DNA of 64,000 bases, taken from assembly GCF_013177695.1 (NCBI RefSeq), contig NZ_WOEY01000152.1, positions 27,050-91,049 of the forward strand. Reading direction: 5' to 3'. Below the pieces are notes generated by a model. The model worked only from the letters and a program-made list of their open reading frames with translations, had not been told where the DNA came from and searched no databases. Positions 24,102 to 32,988 of this stretch are shown here, one piece after another (positions within the stretch are counted from its first letter, which is position 1; each line of letters starts with the position of its first letter). A program made the position numbers and the translations under genes. The stretch is from Paraburkholderia solitsugae. Its GTDB lineage: Bacteria > Pseudomonadota > Gammaproteobacteria > Burkholderiales > Burkholderiaceae.

Positions 24102-25595
24102 ATGGCTGTATTGAATCGGATGGACTGGTACGACATTGCCAGAACGACCAACTGGACGCCGAAGTATGTCACGGAGGATGAACTGTTTCCGCCGGAGCTG
24201 AGTGGCAGCTTCGACATTCCCATGGAGAAATGGGAGACCTACGACGAGCCCTACAAGCAGACTTATCCGGAGTACGTAAAAGTCCAGCGAGAGAAGGACG
24301 CTGGCGCATACTCGGTCAAGGCTGCCCTTGAGCGTAGCAAGATGTTCGAGAACGCCGATCCGGGCTGGCTATCGGTGTTGAAGGCGCACTACGGCGCCAT
24401 TCCCCGCGCCGAGTATGCCGGTGCTACTGCCGAAGCGCGGATGATGCGTTTCTCCAAGGCGCCGGGCATGCGAAACATGGCGACGCTCGGGAGCATGGAT
24501 GAAATTCGCCATGCACAGATCCAACTCTACTTTCCGCACGAGTACGTCTCAAAGGACAGGCAGTTCGATTGGGCGCACAAAGCTTTCGACACGAACGAAT
24601 GGGCGGTGATCGCGTCACGGCACTTCTTCGACGACATCATGATGGCGCGTGATGCAATCAGTGTCGCCATCATGCTCACCTTCGGGTTCGAGACCGGCTT
24701 CACCAATATGCAGTTTCTGGGACTAGCAGCAGATGCAGCGGAGGCAGGTGACTTTACCTTTTCGAGCCTGATCTCGAGTATTCAGACCGATGAATCACGT
24801 CATGCCCAGATTGGCGGCCCTGCGCTGCAAGTCCTGATTGAAAACGGAAAGAAGGACGAGGCACAAAAAAAGGTCGACATCGCGTTCTGGCGCGCGTGGC
24901 GGTTGTTTTCGATACTCACCGGTCCAATCATGGACTACTACACCCCTCTCGAACACCGCAAGCAGTCCTTCAGGGAATTCATGCAGGAGTGGATAGTCGA
25001 GCAGTTTGAGCGCTCTATCGCCGATCTCGGGTTAGAAAAACCTTGGTACTGGGATATCTTCCTGCAACAGCTTGACGAACAGCATCATGGCATGCACTTG
25101 GGCGCCTGGTACTGGCGGCCCACGCTCTGGTGGAACCCTGCGGCGGGTGTGACACCGGCGGAGCGGGACTGGCTCGAAGAAAAGTATCCGGGCTGGAATG
25201 CGACGTGGGGCGAGTGCTGGGACGTGATCATCGACAACCTCGTGGAAGGCCGGCGCGACCTTACTTTCCCGGAAACCTTGCCGATCGTCTGCAACATGTG
25301 CAACCTCCCAATCAACTACACGCCCGGGGCGGTTCAGGATTTTCCGCTTGAATACAACGGGCGGCTTTATCACTTCGGCTCTGAACCCGACCGATGGATT
25401 TTCGAGCAGGAACCTGAACGCTATGCAGATCACTTGAGCGTGGTAGATCGCTTCCTGGCCGGATTGATCCAGCCAATGAACCTCGGCGGCGCCTTGGCCT
25501 ACATGGACCTCGCACCGGGCGAGAGTGGCGACGATGCACACGACTACGCCTGGATCGACGTCTATAAGCAGATGCGTATGAAAAAGGCGGGCTGA
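24102..25595 (+). CDS. tmoA: Toluene/benzene monooxygenase hydroxylase alpha subunit (TmoA-like)
   Basis: 497 residues from ATG 24102 after TTAGGAGACGAACC. The diiron site is complete: Glu104 (AEYAG), Glu134 and His137 (MDEIRHAQ), Glu197 (FETGFTNM), Glu231 and His234 (TDESRHAQ), with the same numbering as T4moA. Subgroup is the toluene-4/para-, T3MO/TbuA1 and ToMO enzymes, not phenol hydroxylase DmpN. Pocket residues keep Ile100 but have Ala103 and Gly107 where T4moA has Gly and Ala. It hydroxylates the aromatic ring with O2 as part of an (alpha-beta-gamma)2 complex. Confidence 0.92.
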   Translation: MAVLNRMDWYDIARTTNWTPKYVTEDELFPPELSGSFDIPMEKWETYDEPYKQTYPEYVKVQREKDAGAYSVKAALERSKMFENADPGWLSVLKAHYGAIPRAEYAGATAEARMMRFSKAPGMRNMATLGSMDEIRHAQIQLYFPHEYVSKDRQFDWAHKAFDTNEWAVIASRHFFDDIMMARDAISVAIMLTFGFETGFTNMQFLGLAADAAEAGDFTFSSLISSIQTDESRHAQIGGPALQVLIENGKKDEAQKKVDIAFWRAWRLFSILTGPIMDYYTPLEHRKQSFREFMQEWIVEQFERSIADLGLEKPWYWDIFLQQLDEQHHGMHLGAWYWRPTLWWNPAAGVTPAERDWLEEKYPGWNATWGECWDVIIDNLVEGRRDLTFPETLPIVCNMCNLPINYTPGAVQDFPLEYNGRLYHFGSEPDRWIFEQEPERYADHLSVVDRFLAGLIQPMNLGGALAYMDLAPGESGDDAHDYAWIDVYKQMRMKKAG

Positions 25596-25674
25596 GAGTA
25601 ACTCAGAGAAACCTGCGGAGGCGGGGAGGGTCGCTGTCCCCGCAGGCAATACAACCAGACTGGAGGGATCGACC

Positions 25675-25956
25675 ATGGCTATGTTTCCTTTGATTTCCAA
25701 TTTTGAAGGCGACTTCGTGTTGCAACTGGTGGCGGTGGACACCGAAAACACCATGGATGAGGTGGCCGCTGCAGCTGCGCATCACTCCGTTGGGAGGCGG
25801 GTGAAGCTCAGGCCGGGGCACGTGATCCGTGTGCGCAAGCAAGGCAGCAAAGAGTTGTTTGCCAGGACGACCAGGGTTTCTGAGACTGGGCTCAAGCCGA
25901 TGGAATGTCTCGAGTTCGTCTGGGAATCGCCCGAAGCGTTGTGCGCAAACGTCTAG
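25675..25956 (+). CDS. tmoB: Toluene monooxygenase gamma subunit (TmoB-like)
   Basis: 93 residues. FPLISNFEGDFVLQLVAVD and the AESGL-like VSETGLKPMECLEF segment follow the TmoB/TbuU ubiquitin-fold gamma subunit. It packs against the alpha subunit in the hydroxylase. A ribosome site CTGGAGGGATCGACC precedes ATG 25675. Second gene of the canonical tmoABCDEF order. Confidence 0.9.
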   Translation: MAMFPLISNFEGDFVLQLVAVDTENTMDEVAAAAAHHSVGRRVKLRPGHVIRVRKQGSKELFARTTRVSETGLKPMECLEFVWESPEALCANV

Positions 25957-25993
25957 GAAACCGAGATTCACGTTTTGATAGGAAGTGAGAATC

Positions 25994-26329
25994 GTGGCAT
26001 TCAAGAGAGTGTGCTCGCTCGATGATCTCTGGGAGGGCGAGATGGAATCGTTTGAGGTGGATGGGCAGGAGGTGCTGCTTGTCTGGCCCGAAGGCGGAGA
26101 CCTGAAGTCTTTTCAGGCGAGTTGTCCGCATCAGGACATTCCCCTTGTTGAGGGCCAGTTCGACGGCAAAGTCCTGATTTGCAGAGCGCATTTGTGGCAG
26201 TTTGACGCCTGCTCCGGGAAGGGCATCAATCCTGGAGACTGTGCCTTGGCGCAGTATCCGGTGAGGATCGAAGGGAACGAGGTGTTCGTCGACGCTGAGG
26301 GCATCAAGCCTCTTTTCGCCCACACCTGA
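25994..26329 (+). CDS. tmoC: Rieske ferredoxin of the toluene monooxygenase (TmoC-like)
   Basis: 111 residues; GTG 25994 is preferred because VAFKRVCSLDDLW aligns with the N-terminus of T4moC and AGGAAG lies about nine bases upstream (an in-frame GTG at 25985 also exists). [2Fe-2S] ligands are Cys-His in ASCPHQDIPL and CRAHLWQF. It carries electrons from TmoF to the diiron hydroxylase. A Rieske carrier separates this four-component type from phenol hydroxylases. Confidence 0.9.
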   Translation: MAFKRVCSLDDLWEGEMESFEVDGQEVLLVWPEGGDLKSFQASCPHQDIPLVEGQFDGKVLICRAHLWQFDACSGKGINPGDCALAQYPVRIEGNEVFVDAEGIKPLFAHT

Positions 26330-26489
26330 GGAAGGCGGGAACGCCTCCACCTTAACGCAATATTGACTCGCGAAACCGCATGGGGCGTTTGCAGCCTGCC
26401 TTTTGTCGAACGGCAACGGCTGTTGCGGCACTAGCTTGGGAAGGCGTTGCGTCAATGATGAAACAACATATTACGGAAGGAGACAAGAT

Positions 26490-26807
26490 ATGGCTGGCAA
26501 TAGGGAGCTGGGTGTCGCGCACCTCAACAATCAGGTGGGGCCGGTGATGCGCGCAGGTGAACTGGCCGAGGCGGTGGCGGAGGCAGCGCGCGAAGACAAC
26601 CCGGGGAAGGAAATCCGGGTGGACGACAAACGGGCCTATGTTCGGATCGATACCGATGGCGAGATGATCATTCGCCGCGCGACGATTGAGCAGGCGCTGG
26701 GTCGCCAGTTCAAGATGTCGGACCTGGAAGTCGAGCTGAGCTCGTTCGCCGGACGGATTCAAACCGATCCCGAGTACGTCCGATTTTATTTCGAGAAGCG
26801 CGTTTGA
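26490..26807 (+). CDS. tmoD: Toluene monooxygenase effector/coupling protein (TmoD-like)
   Basis: 105 residues from ATG 26490 with an excellent ribosome site (GGAAGGAGACAAGAT). NNQVGPVMRAGELAE, DDKRAYVRI and LSSFAGRIQ match T4moD/TbuV. The protein binds the hydroxylase near the diiron centre and couples electron transfer to hydroxylation. The frame is open back to 26403 but without a start signal. Confidence 0.9.
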   Translation: MAGNRELGVAHLNNQVGPVMRAGELAEAVAEAAREDNPGKEIRVDDKRAYVRIDTDGEMIIRRATIEQALGRQFKMSDLEVELSSFAGRIQTDPEYVRFYFEKRV

Positions 26808-26835
26808 GCACCACGCATTTAAACAGGAGAACGTT

Positions 26836-27822
26836 ATGTCAGACGTGCAAGTTCTGAAGCCACTGAAGACGTGGAGCCACCTGGCAGCCCGTCGCCGCAA
26901 GCCCAGCGAATACGAGATCGTATCCACCAATCTGCACTACAGTACTCGTGACGCCAATGCACCGTTTGAGCTCGATCCCGATCTGTTCATGAATCGATGG
27001 TACAGACAGTATCGAAACGAGAGCTCGCTCAGGCACGATAACTGGAACGGGTTTCGAGACCCGGAGGAAGTCGTCTATCGCACCTATAACATGATGCAGG
27101 ACGGCCAGGAGGCTTACGTCTTTGGATTGTTCGATCAGTTCAACACCCGTGAGCACGACAAATCTCTGGAGAAGCCCTGGGCGGGTACCCTGGCGAGACT
27201 TTATACCCCTGCACGATATTTGTTCCATACGTTGCAGATGAATTCCGCCTACGTCGGACAGATGGCCCCGGCGAGCACCATCACAAACTGCGCTTTTTTT
27301 CAGATGGCGGACTCGCTCCGCTGGCTGAGCCATACGGCTTACCGCACGAAGGAAATGTCCCTTACATTCGAAGACAAGGGATTCGGGCGCAACGAGCGAG
27401 AATATTGGGAGACCGACCCCGCGTGGCTGAGTTTCCGTGAACTCGTGGAAAGAGTACTGGTCACGTGGGACTGGGCGGAATCTTTCGTTGCGCTCAACCT
27501 GATAGTGAAGCCTGCGGTTGAGGAAGCCGTGCTGCGAAAGCTCGGCGAATCTGCCCGCCACAACGGCGACACGCTGCTTGGGCTCTTGACCGATGCGCAA
27601 CTTCTTGACGCAGCGCGCCATCGTCGATGGGCGACCGCACTAGTGAAGATGGCGCTGGAGAAAGACGGCAACCGGGAGGTAATCGGGGCTTGGATCGCCA
27701 AGTGGGAGCCGCTCGCCGACAATGCGATTGATGCCTACTGTGGAGCGCTTGTCGATGTGCCTGATGCAGCCGAGGCGGCCAGGGAAGCAACGCGCGAGTT
27801 TCGCCGGGGACTCGGGCTCTAA
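26836..27822 (+). CDS. tmoE: Toluene monooxygenase hydroxylase beta subunit (TmoE-like)
   Basis: 328 residues, ferritin-like fold without iron ligands. KTWSHLAARRRKPSEYEIV and LHYSTRDANAPFELDPD are the family N-terminal signature; helical core includes YVGQMAPASTITNCAFFQMA. Structural partner of TmoA. Ribosome site AACAGGAGAACGTT precedes ATG 26836. The usual length is about 325. Confidence 0.92.
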   Translation: MSDVQVLKPLKTWSHLAARRRKPSEYEIVSTNLHYSTRDANAPFELDPDLFMNRWYRQYRNESSLRHDNWNGFRDPEEVVYRTYNMMQDGQEAYVFGLFDQFNTREHDKSLEKPWAGTLARLYTPARYLFHTLQMNSAYVGQMAPASTITNCAFFQMADSLRWLSHTAYRTKEMSLTFEDKGFGRNEREYWETDPAWLSFRELVERVLVTWDWAESFVALNLIVKPAVEEAVLRKLGESARHNGDTLLGLLTDAQLLDAARHRRWATALVKMALEKDGNREVIGAWIAKWEPLADNAIDAYCGALVDVPDAAEAAREATREFRRGLGL

Positions 27823-27862
27823 TTGGGGCTCCGGCATTCTGCGTCCTCATTGGGGCCTCCGG
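27822..27862. repeat. Short direct repeat in the tmoE-tmoF spacer
   Basis: ATTGGGGCTCCGG (27822-27834) and ATTGGGGCCTCCGG (27849-27862) recur in the 123-base spacer, the longest gap inside the monooxygenase operon. Probably replication slippage or a relic; function unknown. Confidence 0.4.
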
Positions 27863-27945
27863 TACACAAAGGGGTCCATCTGAGATTGCATTCCCCCGAG
27901 CCGAGTGGAATTTAAAAGGTTCGGGGGCGAGAAGGAAATGGAGTC

Positions 27946-28977
27946 ATGAACGACTTTACGGTACAGATTCACGGCGCGGAGGATGGCGAGTCATTCCGTC
28001 AACGCGAAGGCCACAGGTCACTCTTACGGTCGGCGCTCCATGCCGGCGTTGGCTTTCCATATGAGTGCCATTCGGGGGGCTGCGGAAGCTGCCGCTTCGA
28101 GTTGCTGGAAGGAGAGGTAGATGTGTTGTGGCCGCAAGCCCCCGGTCTTACCGACCGCGACCGGCGTCGGAACCGGTATCTTGCGTGCCAGTGCGTGGCC
28201 AGAAGTGATATCCGCATCAAGGTAACCGCGACGGCGCCATATCGCCCGAAGGTACCTCCCCGTGTATTTCGTGCCCGGTTTGTTGAGGCGTCGCAGGTGA
28301 CGCACGACATCACGGAGTTCAGGTTCGTCGGTGAAGGCCCGGCCGAGTTCTTGCCGGGGCAGTACGCGCTCATGCAACTGCCTGGCGTGGAGGGGGCGCG
28401 CGCTTACTCGATGTCCAACACACCCAATCCCCAGGGCGAGTGGCATTTCCAGATCCGGCGGGTGTTGACTGGCAAAGGCAGCACCTACCTTATGGAGCAT
28501 CTCAGGCCGGGCGACTCACTCGAAGTCGATGGACCCTACGGGTTGGCCTTCCTGCGCACGGAGAGTCCCCGGGACATCGTTTGTGTGGCGGGGGGATCGG
28601 GTCTCGCGCCCGTGGTGTCCATCGCACGTGGGGCGGCCGAGGCGGGGATGCTTGACAGCCGCCAACTGCATTTCTTTTACGGCGGACGAGCTCCACGTGA
28701 CATTTGTGGCGATCATTTCCTTCGGAGGCTGCCGGGGTACAGTGAGCGCATCCAATATTACCCGATCGTCTCGCTGCCCGAGGAGGGATCCGATTCAGTC
28801 TGGAAGGGGGAGATCGGTTTCGTGCATGAGCTCGTTCGTCGGACTCTTGCTGGTCGCCTCAAGGATCTGGAGTTTTATTTTGCAGGTCCTCCACCCATGT
28901 CACAAGCCTTGCAGGAGATGTTGATGGTGGAATATCAGGTACCGTTTGAGCAGATTCACTTCGACCGATTCTTTTGA
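27946..28977 (+). CDS. tmoF: NADH:ferredoxin reductase of the toluene monooxygenase (TmoF-like)
   Basis: 343 residues. N-terminal plant-type [2Fe-2S] domain (CHSGGCGSCRFELLEG, later Cys in LACQC), FAD domain (RAYSMSN) and NAD domain (VAGGSGLAPVVSIA, FYFAGPPPM). Supplies NADH electrons to TmoC. Last gene of the tmo set; ends at 28977 before a 337-base non-coding gap. Confidence 0.92.
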   Translation: MNDFTVQIHGAEDGESFRQREGHRSLLRSALHAGVGFPYECHSGGCGSCRFELLEGEVDVLWPQAPGLTDRDRRRNRYLACQCVARSDIRIKVTATAPYRPKVPPRVFRARFVEASQVTHDITEFRFVGEGPAEFLPGQYALMQLPGVEGARAYSMSNTPNPQGEWHFQIRRVLTGKGSTYLMEHLRPGDSLEVDGPYGLAFLRTESPRDIVCVAGGSGLAPVVSIARGAAEAGMLDSRQLHFFYGGRAPRDICGDHFLRRLPGYSERIQYYPIVSLPEEGSDSVWKGEIGFVHELVRRTLAGRLKDLEFYFAGPPPMSQALQEMLMVEYQVPFEQIHFDRFF

Positions 28978-29042
28978 GAATACCTCACAAACTGACTTTC
29001 CTATGGGTCACAGAAGATGATGCCGTCGCCGACCTTCGGGAA

Positions 29043-29058
29043 ACCATTCATGAATGGT
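29043..29058. promoter_or_regulatory. 16-bp perfect palindrome
   Basis: ACCATTCATGAATGGT. A perfect dyad of this length in non-coding DNA is a plausible operator for the channel gene; the binding protein is unknown. Confidence 0.35.
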
Positions 29059-29115
29059 GGCGAGGCTCTGGAAGCGGACGCCTGATCGCTTGAAGATATG
29101 CACCCGGCGATATTT

Positions 29116-29148
29116 AGTTCGACGTGGGGCACCTTCGATCGTCGAACT
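29116..29148. terminator. Inverted repeat after the tmo operon
   Basis: AGTTCGACG (29116-29124) pairs perfectly with CGTCGAACT (29140-29148) around a 15-base loop and is followed by TT. It could end or attenuate the tmo transcript, although the T-run is short. Confidence 0.4.
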
Positions 29149-29314
29149 TTGCTATCACCCGAATCTGTATCAGTTCGCTGGGTTGACAATGTTTGATTCA
29201 ATACCCGATGCAACCGACACCCCCATGTGCTGATGGTGTGATACGTGGGAGAGGAAGGTAAATAGGGTGACGAATCTGGCGACGTAGATATTTAAAACAA
29301 TCACGGAGACAACG

Positions 29315-30493
29315 ATGGAAAAGTACATTAATCAAACAGTAAAATTCGGACTACTATTTTTTGGATTAAGCTTGGCGACAACTTCGGCGTTCGCAAACAA
29401 TGGTGCTGAAATGACAGCAAATGGACCGACTGCGGCGGGCATGGGGGGAGTATCGATCGCGTTGCCCCAGGATGCGACCGTTGCCGCTGACAATCCTGCT
29501 GGAATGGCGAACGTGGGTACCCGGATAGACCTCTACGGCTTCCTGATTTCAGTCGAGTCAAATGCGACGTTTGGGACGACCACCAACCAGCAGTTCTCGC
29601 GCATCATCGAGCCTGCCTTTGGAATGGGATTTAACTACCAACTCGGCCCCCAGTGGACGGTTGGCGTTTCTGTGACCGGGGCTGGACTGGGGGCCAAGTA
29701 TGGTGAACCGGCACTTCCGATACCCGGCGCCGGTACAGCGAAGTCGAATCTGATCATAATCAACACGAGTCCCACGATCACATACAAGCCGGTGCCGACC
29801 CTTTCACTAGGCGCCTCGCTCGTGCTAGGTCTTGAGCAATTCCGGGCAAGCGGTGTATTGGCGCCGGGCGCTGACGGGCCGGTGGCTTTGCCAAGCCATG
29901 GAACCTCATATGCAACAGGTATAGGCGCGGGATTCGGTGTGCTTTGGAATCCAGTCCCGATGGTGAGTTTGGGTGCATCGTACTATACAAAAACCTGGTT
30001 TAGCCCACTTTCTGGTTACAAGGACGATTTATTGGCATCGAGCGGGGGCCATCTGGACAGTCCGTCGAAGTATGGCGTTGGTGTTTCCGTTCGACCTCTG
30101 CCACGTCTCACGCTTGGTCTGGACTACGAGCGGATCTTGTGGAGTCAGGCAGCCGGTTTCAACACCCCAGCCAGTTTCAACTGGCACGACCAGAACGTAG
30201 TTCGCATCGGCGTAGCGTACGAGATCAACGACAAATGGACTGCCCGAACTGGGTTCAGCGTCGCCAATTCGTTTATGGACTCGGACCATACATTAGCCAA
30301 TTACTACGCGAACGGGATCGATGATCGGGCAGTGACAGTCGGCGCCACTTATTCTTTCGACAAAAGGAATTCCCTGACATTGGCGCTCGAATACGATATC
30401 CCGAGAACGGTGGTGGGGACCGGGCCGAGCAAAGGCACGAACATATCGACCAACTTTCAGCAATACACAATCGGTTACACGCACAAGTTCTAA
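29315..30493 (+). CDS. Outer-membrane aromatic hydrocarbon channel (FadL/TodX/TbuX/XylN family)
   Basis: 392 residues with an N-terminal signal peptide (FGLLFFGLSLATTSAFA). After it come the FadL-family NGAEMTANGPTAAGMGG and ATVAADNPAGMANVG hatch segments, then beta-barrel strands and a C-terminal aromatic residue (YTIGYTHKF). Such channels let toluene-like hydrocarbons through the outer membrane. ATG 29315 follows TCACGGAGACAACG. Base composition is lower in GC than the frmA gene that follows. Confidence 0.88.
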   Translation: MEKYINQTVKFGLLFFGLSLATTSAFANNGAEMTANGPTAAGMGGVSIALPQDATVAADNPAGMANVGTRIDLYGFLISVESNATFGTTTNQQFSRIIEPAFGMGFNYQLGPQWTVGVSVTGAGLGAKYGEPALPIPGAGTAKSNLIIINTSPTITYKPVPTLSLGASLVLGLEQFRASGVLAPGADGPVALPSHGTSYATGIGAGFGVLWNPVPMVSLGASYYTKTWFSPLSGYKDDLLASSGGHLDSPSKYGVGVSVRPLPRLTLGLDYERILWSQAAGFNTPASFNWHDQNVVRIGVAYEINDKWTARTGFSVANSFMDSDHTLANYYANGIDDRAVTVGATYSFDKRNSLTLALEYDIPRTVVGTGPSKGTNISTNFQQYTIGYTHKF

Positions 30494-30497
30494 CTAT

Positions 30498-30519
30498 GCC
30501 CGCGACTGCCGTCGCGGGC
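30498..30519. terminator. Terminator-like hairpin after the FadL-type gene
   Basis: GCCCGCGAC-TGCC-GTCGCGGGC, 9-bp perfect GC-rich stem with a four-base loop, five bases after the stop codon, followed by ACGCTTTCG. The T-run is weak, but position and strength fit a transcription terminator. Confidence 0.65.
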
Positions 30520-30868
30520 ACGCTTTCGCTCGGCCTCGTACTCATGAAAAAAGTTTGATCGGTCGCGATGCCGAATGATATTGCAACGCCAAAATTCGCC
30601 GAGAGCTGGAAAGTCTCATCAAGGAGGAGCGCGGCGTGAAGAGCGAATAGCAATTACGCGTAGTTATGGTCCATGCACCATCAGTAATGCCTGTGTAGCG
30701 CTTTCGGCCTGTTGTCGATTTCACGAGCCACGAGCTCACGGCTTGCTGGTTGGACATCGGAAATGCTTTGCCCTCGCCGTTCTGAATACCAGAGGCGAAT
30801 CGAATTATGTGTCGAATATTTTCCAAGTGTCGGAAGCTGACGGCGACAAACCCCATTGAAGGATCTCT
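30520..30868. other. Intergenic region upstream of frmA
   Basis: 349 bases without a supported gene. A 23-codon frame ending at about 30650 (RRELESLIKEERGVKSE) might be the tail of a lost gene but is too short to assign. frmA must have a promoter here or be read through from upstream. Confidence 0.45.
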
Positions 30869-31975
30869 ATGAAAACCAAAGCAGCAATCGCATGGAAAGC
30901 AGGCGCCCCGTTGACGATCGAAGAAGTGGATCTGGAAGGTCCGCGCGCCGGTGAAGTCCTGATTGAAGTGAAAGCGACGGGTATTTGCCACACCGACTAC
31001 TACACGCTCTCGGGCGCCGATCCGGAAGGGATCTTCCCGGCGATTCTCGGCCACGAAGGCGCGGGCGTGATCGTCGATGTGGGGCCGGGTGTCGGCACGT
31101 TGAAGAAGGGCGACCACGTCATTCCGCTTTACACCCCGGAATGCCGTCAGTGCAAATTCTGTCTGTCGCGCAAGACCAATCTTTGTCAGGCGATCCGTTC
31201 GACGCAAGGCCGCGGCCTGATGCCCGATGCCACGTCGCGCTTCTCGCTGGACGGCAAGCCGCTGTTTCACTACATGGGCACGTCCACGTTTTCGAACTAC
31301 ATCGTCGTGCCGGAAATCGCGGTCGCGAAGGTGCGTGAAGACGCGCCGTTCGACAAGATCTGCTACATCGGCTGCGGCGTGACGACGGGCGTCGGCGCTG
31401 TGGTGTATTCGGCGAAGGTCGAAGCGGGCGCGAACGTGGTGGTGTTTGGTCTCGGCGGCATCGGCCTGAATGTGATCCAGGGTGCGAAGATGGTCGGCGC
31501 GGACAAGATCATCGGCGTCGATATCAACCCGGGCCGCATCGAGTTGGCGAAGAAATTCGGCATGACCCACTTCATCAACCCGAACGAAGTCGAGAACGTG
31601 GTTGACCACATCGTGCAACTCACCGACGGCGGGGCAGACTATTCGTTCGAATGCATCGGCAACACGAAGGTGATGCGTCAGGCGCTGGAGTGCACGCACA
31701 AGGGCTGGGGTCAGTCATTCATTATCGGCGTGGCGGCGGCGGGTGAAGAGATCAGCACACGCCCGTTCCAACTGGTGACGGGCCGCGAGTGGAAGGGCTC
31801 GGCATTCGGTGGTGCGCGCGGCCGCACGGATGTGCCGAAGATCGTCGACTGGTACATGGAAGGCAAGATCAATATCGACGACCTGATCACGCATCGTCTG
31901 CCGCTCGAGCGCATCAACGAAGGCTTCGATCTGATGAAGAAGGGCGAGTCGATCCGCTCGGTCGTGCTGTACTAA
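30869..31975 (+). CDS. frmA: S-(hydroxymethyl)glutathione dehydrogenase / class III alcohol dehydrogenase
   Basis: 368 residues, typical for class III ADH. The catalytic zinc ligands lie in GICHTDYYTLSG and GHEGAG, and structural zinc cysteines in ECRQCKFCLSRKTNLC. The NAD fold is GLGGIGLNVIQGAK. It oxidises the formaldehyde-glutathione adduct to S-formylglutathione, which the next gene hydrolyses. Start ATG 30869 after GAAGGATCTCT. Its codon use is more GC3-rich than that of the tmo genes. Confidence 0.93.
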   Translation: MKTKAAIAWKAGAPLTIEEVDLEGPRAGEVLIEVKATGICHTDYYTLSGADPEGIFPAILGHEGAGVIVDVGPGVGTLKKGDHVIPLYTPECRQCKFCLSRKTNLCQAIRSTQGRGLMPDATSRFSLDGKPLFHYMGTSTFSNYIVVPEIAVAKVREDAPFDKICYIGCGVTTGVGAVVYSAKVEAGANVVVFGLGGIGLNVIQGAKMVGADKIIGVDINPGRIELAKKFGMTHFINPNEVENVVDHIVQLTDGGADYSFECIGNTKVMRQALECTHKGWGQSFIIGVAAAGEEISTRPFQLVTGREWKGSAFGGARGRTDVPKIVDWYMEGKINIDDLITHRLPLERINEGFDLMKKGESIRSVVLY

Positions 31976-32010
31976 TACGTCACCGACCCGGCACAGAAAG
32001 GAGCATGTCG

Positions 32011-32859
32011 ATGCATGAACTATTGTCGTCGCATGCCTGCCATGGCGGCGAGCAGCGGATCTACCGGCACGACTCGCAGGCCGTCGGTCTGCCGATGCGC
32101 TTCTCGGTGTATCTGCCGCCGCAGGCTTTGCAGGCCAACGCGAACGTGCCCGCGCTGTTCTATCTCGCCGGCCTGACTTGCACGGAAGAAACCTTCCCGG
32201 TCAAGGCGGGCGCGCAGCGCTTCGCGGCGCAGCACGGCATCGCGCTGATCGCGCCGGACACCAGCCCGCGCGGTGCGGGCGTGCCGGGCGAAAGCGCGGC
32301 GTGGGACTTCGGCGTGGGCGCGGGCTTTTACGTCAACGCGACGCAGCAGCCGTGGGCGAAGCACTATCGGATGTACTCGTATGTGCGCGATGAACTGCGC
32401 GAGACGGTGCTCGCGAATCTGCCAGTGGACGGTGCGCGCCTAGGCATCTTCGGGCATTCGATGGGTGGTCACGGCGCGTTGGTGTTGGCGCTGCGCAACC
32501 CGGAAATTTACCGGTCAGTGTCGGCGTTCGCGCCGATCGCCGCACCTTCACGGTGCCCGTGGGGCGAAAAGGCTTTCTCTGCCTATCTCGGCGAGGATCG
32601 CGAAGCCTGGCGTGAATATGATGCGAGCGAACTGGTCGCAACCGCGGCACGCCCTTTTGAAAGTCCAATCCTGATTGATCAGGGGCTCGCCGACTCCTTT
32701 CTCTCAGAGCAACTGTATCCCGACGTCTTTGATGCCGCGTGTGCTGCCAGAAATCAGCTTCTCACTCTTCGCCGTTATGTCGGCTACGACCACGGCTACT
32801 ACTTCGTCCAGTCCTTCATAGGAGACCACATCGCTCATCACGCAAGTATCCTGACCTAG
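32011..32859 (+). CDS. fghA: S-formylglutathione hydrolase
   Basis: 282 residues from ATG 32011, eight bases after AAAGGAGC (ATG 32005 is possible). Serine-hydrolase motif GHSMGGHGALV, catalytic His in GYDHGYYF, Asp in ILIDQGLADSF. It releases formate and glutathione and completes the frmA step. Base use shifts to lower GC after about 32640, unlike the first three quarters. Confidence 0.92.
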   Translation: MHELLSSHACHGGEQRIYRHDSQAVGLPMRFSVYLPPQALQANANVPALFYLAGLTCTEETFPVKAGAQRFAAQHGIALIAPDTSPRGAGVPGESAAWDFGVGAGFYVNATQQPWAKHYRMYSYVRDELRETVLANLPVDGARLGIFGHSMGGHGALVLALRNPEIYRSVSAFAPIAAPSRCPWGEKAFSAYLGEDREAWREYDASELVATAARPFESPILIDQGLADSFLSEQLYPDVFDAACAARNQLLTLRRYVGYDHGYYFVQSFIGDHIAHHASILT

Positions 32860-32988
32860 ATCAGCACATCATCGTGCAGAAGCGCACAGTACCACCGACC
32901 TGGTGCGTCCGAACACGTCTGACCGGCATAGGTTGGACATCGGTCCATCATCCGACAGTTTTTTAACAGGTTTCACGGAGACTTCAAA

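Larger units (their letters stand above)
28978..29314. other. Intergenic region between tmoF and the FadL-type gene
   Basis: 337 bases without a gene. It holds a 16-bp palindrome (29043-29058) and a 9-bp inverted repeat (29116-29148), and a TTGACA hexamer near 29183 that might be a -35 box for the channel gene, though no good -10 follows at the right distance. Confidence 0.5.

Noticed and set aside
24102..28977. Phenol hydroxylase (dmpKLMNOP) identity for the six-gene oxygenase
   Set aside because: A Rieske ferredoxin gene is third, the gene order is A-B-C-D-E-F, and the alpha subunit aligns residue by residue with T4moA rather than DmpN.
29183..29215. Sigma70 promoter for the channel gene from TTGACA at about 29183
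   Set aside because: No acceptable -10 hexamer at 16-18 bases, so not called as a promoter.
30542..31699. 385-codon minus-strand frame
   Set aside because: Antisense to frmA, which has all zinc and NAD motifs.
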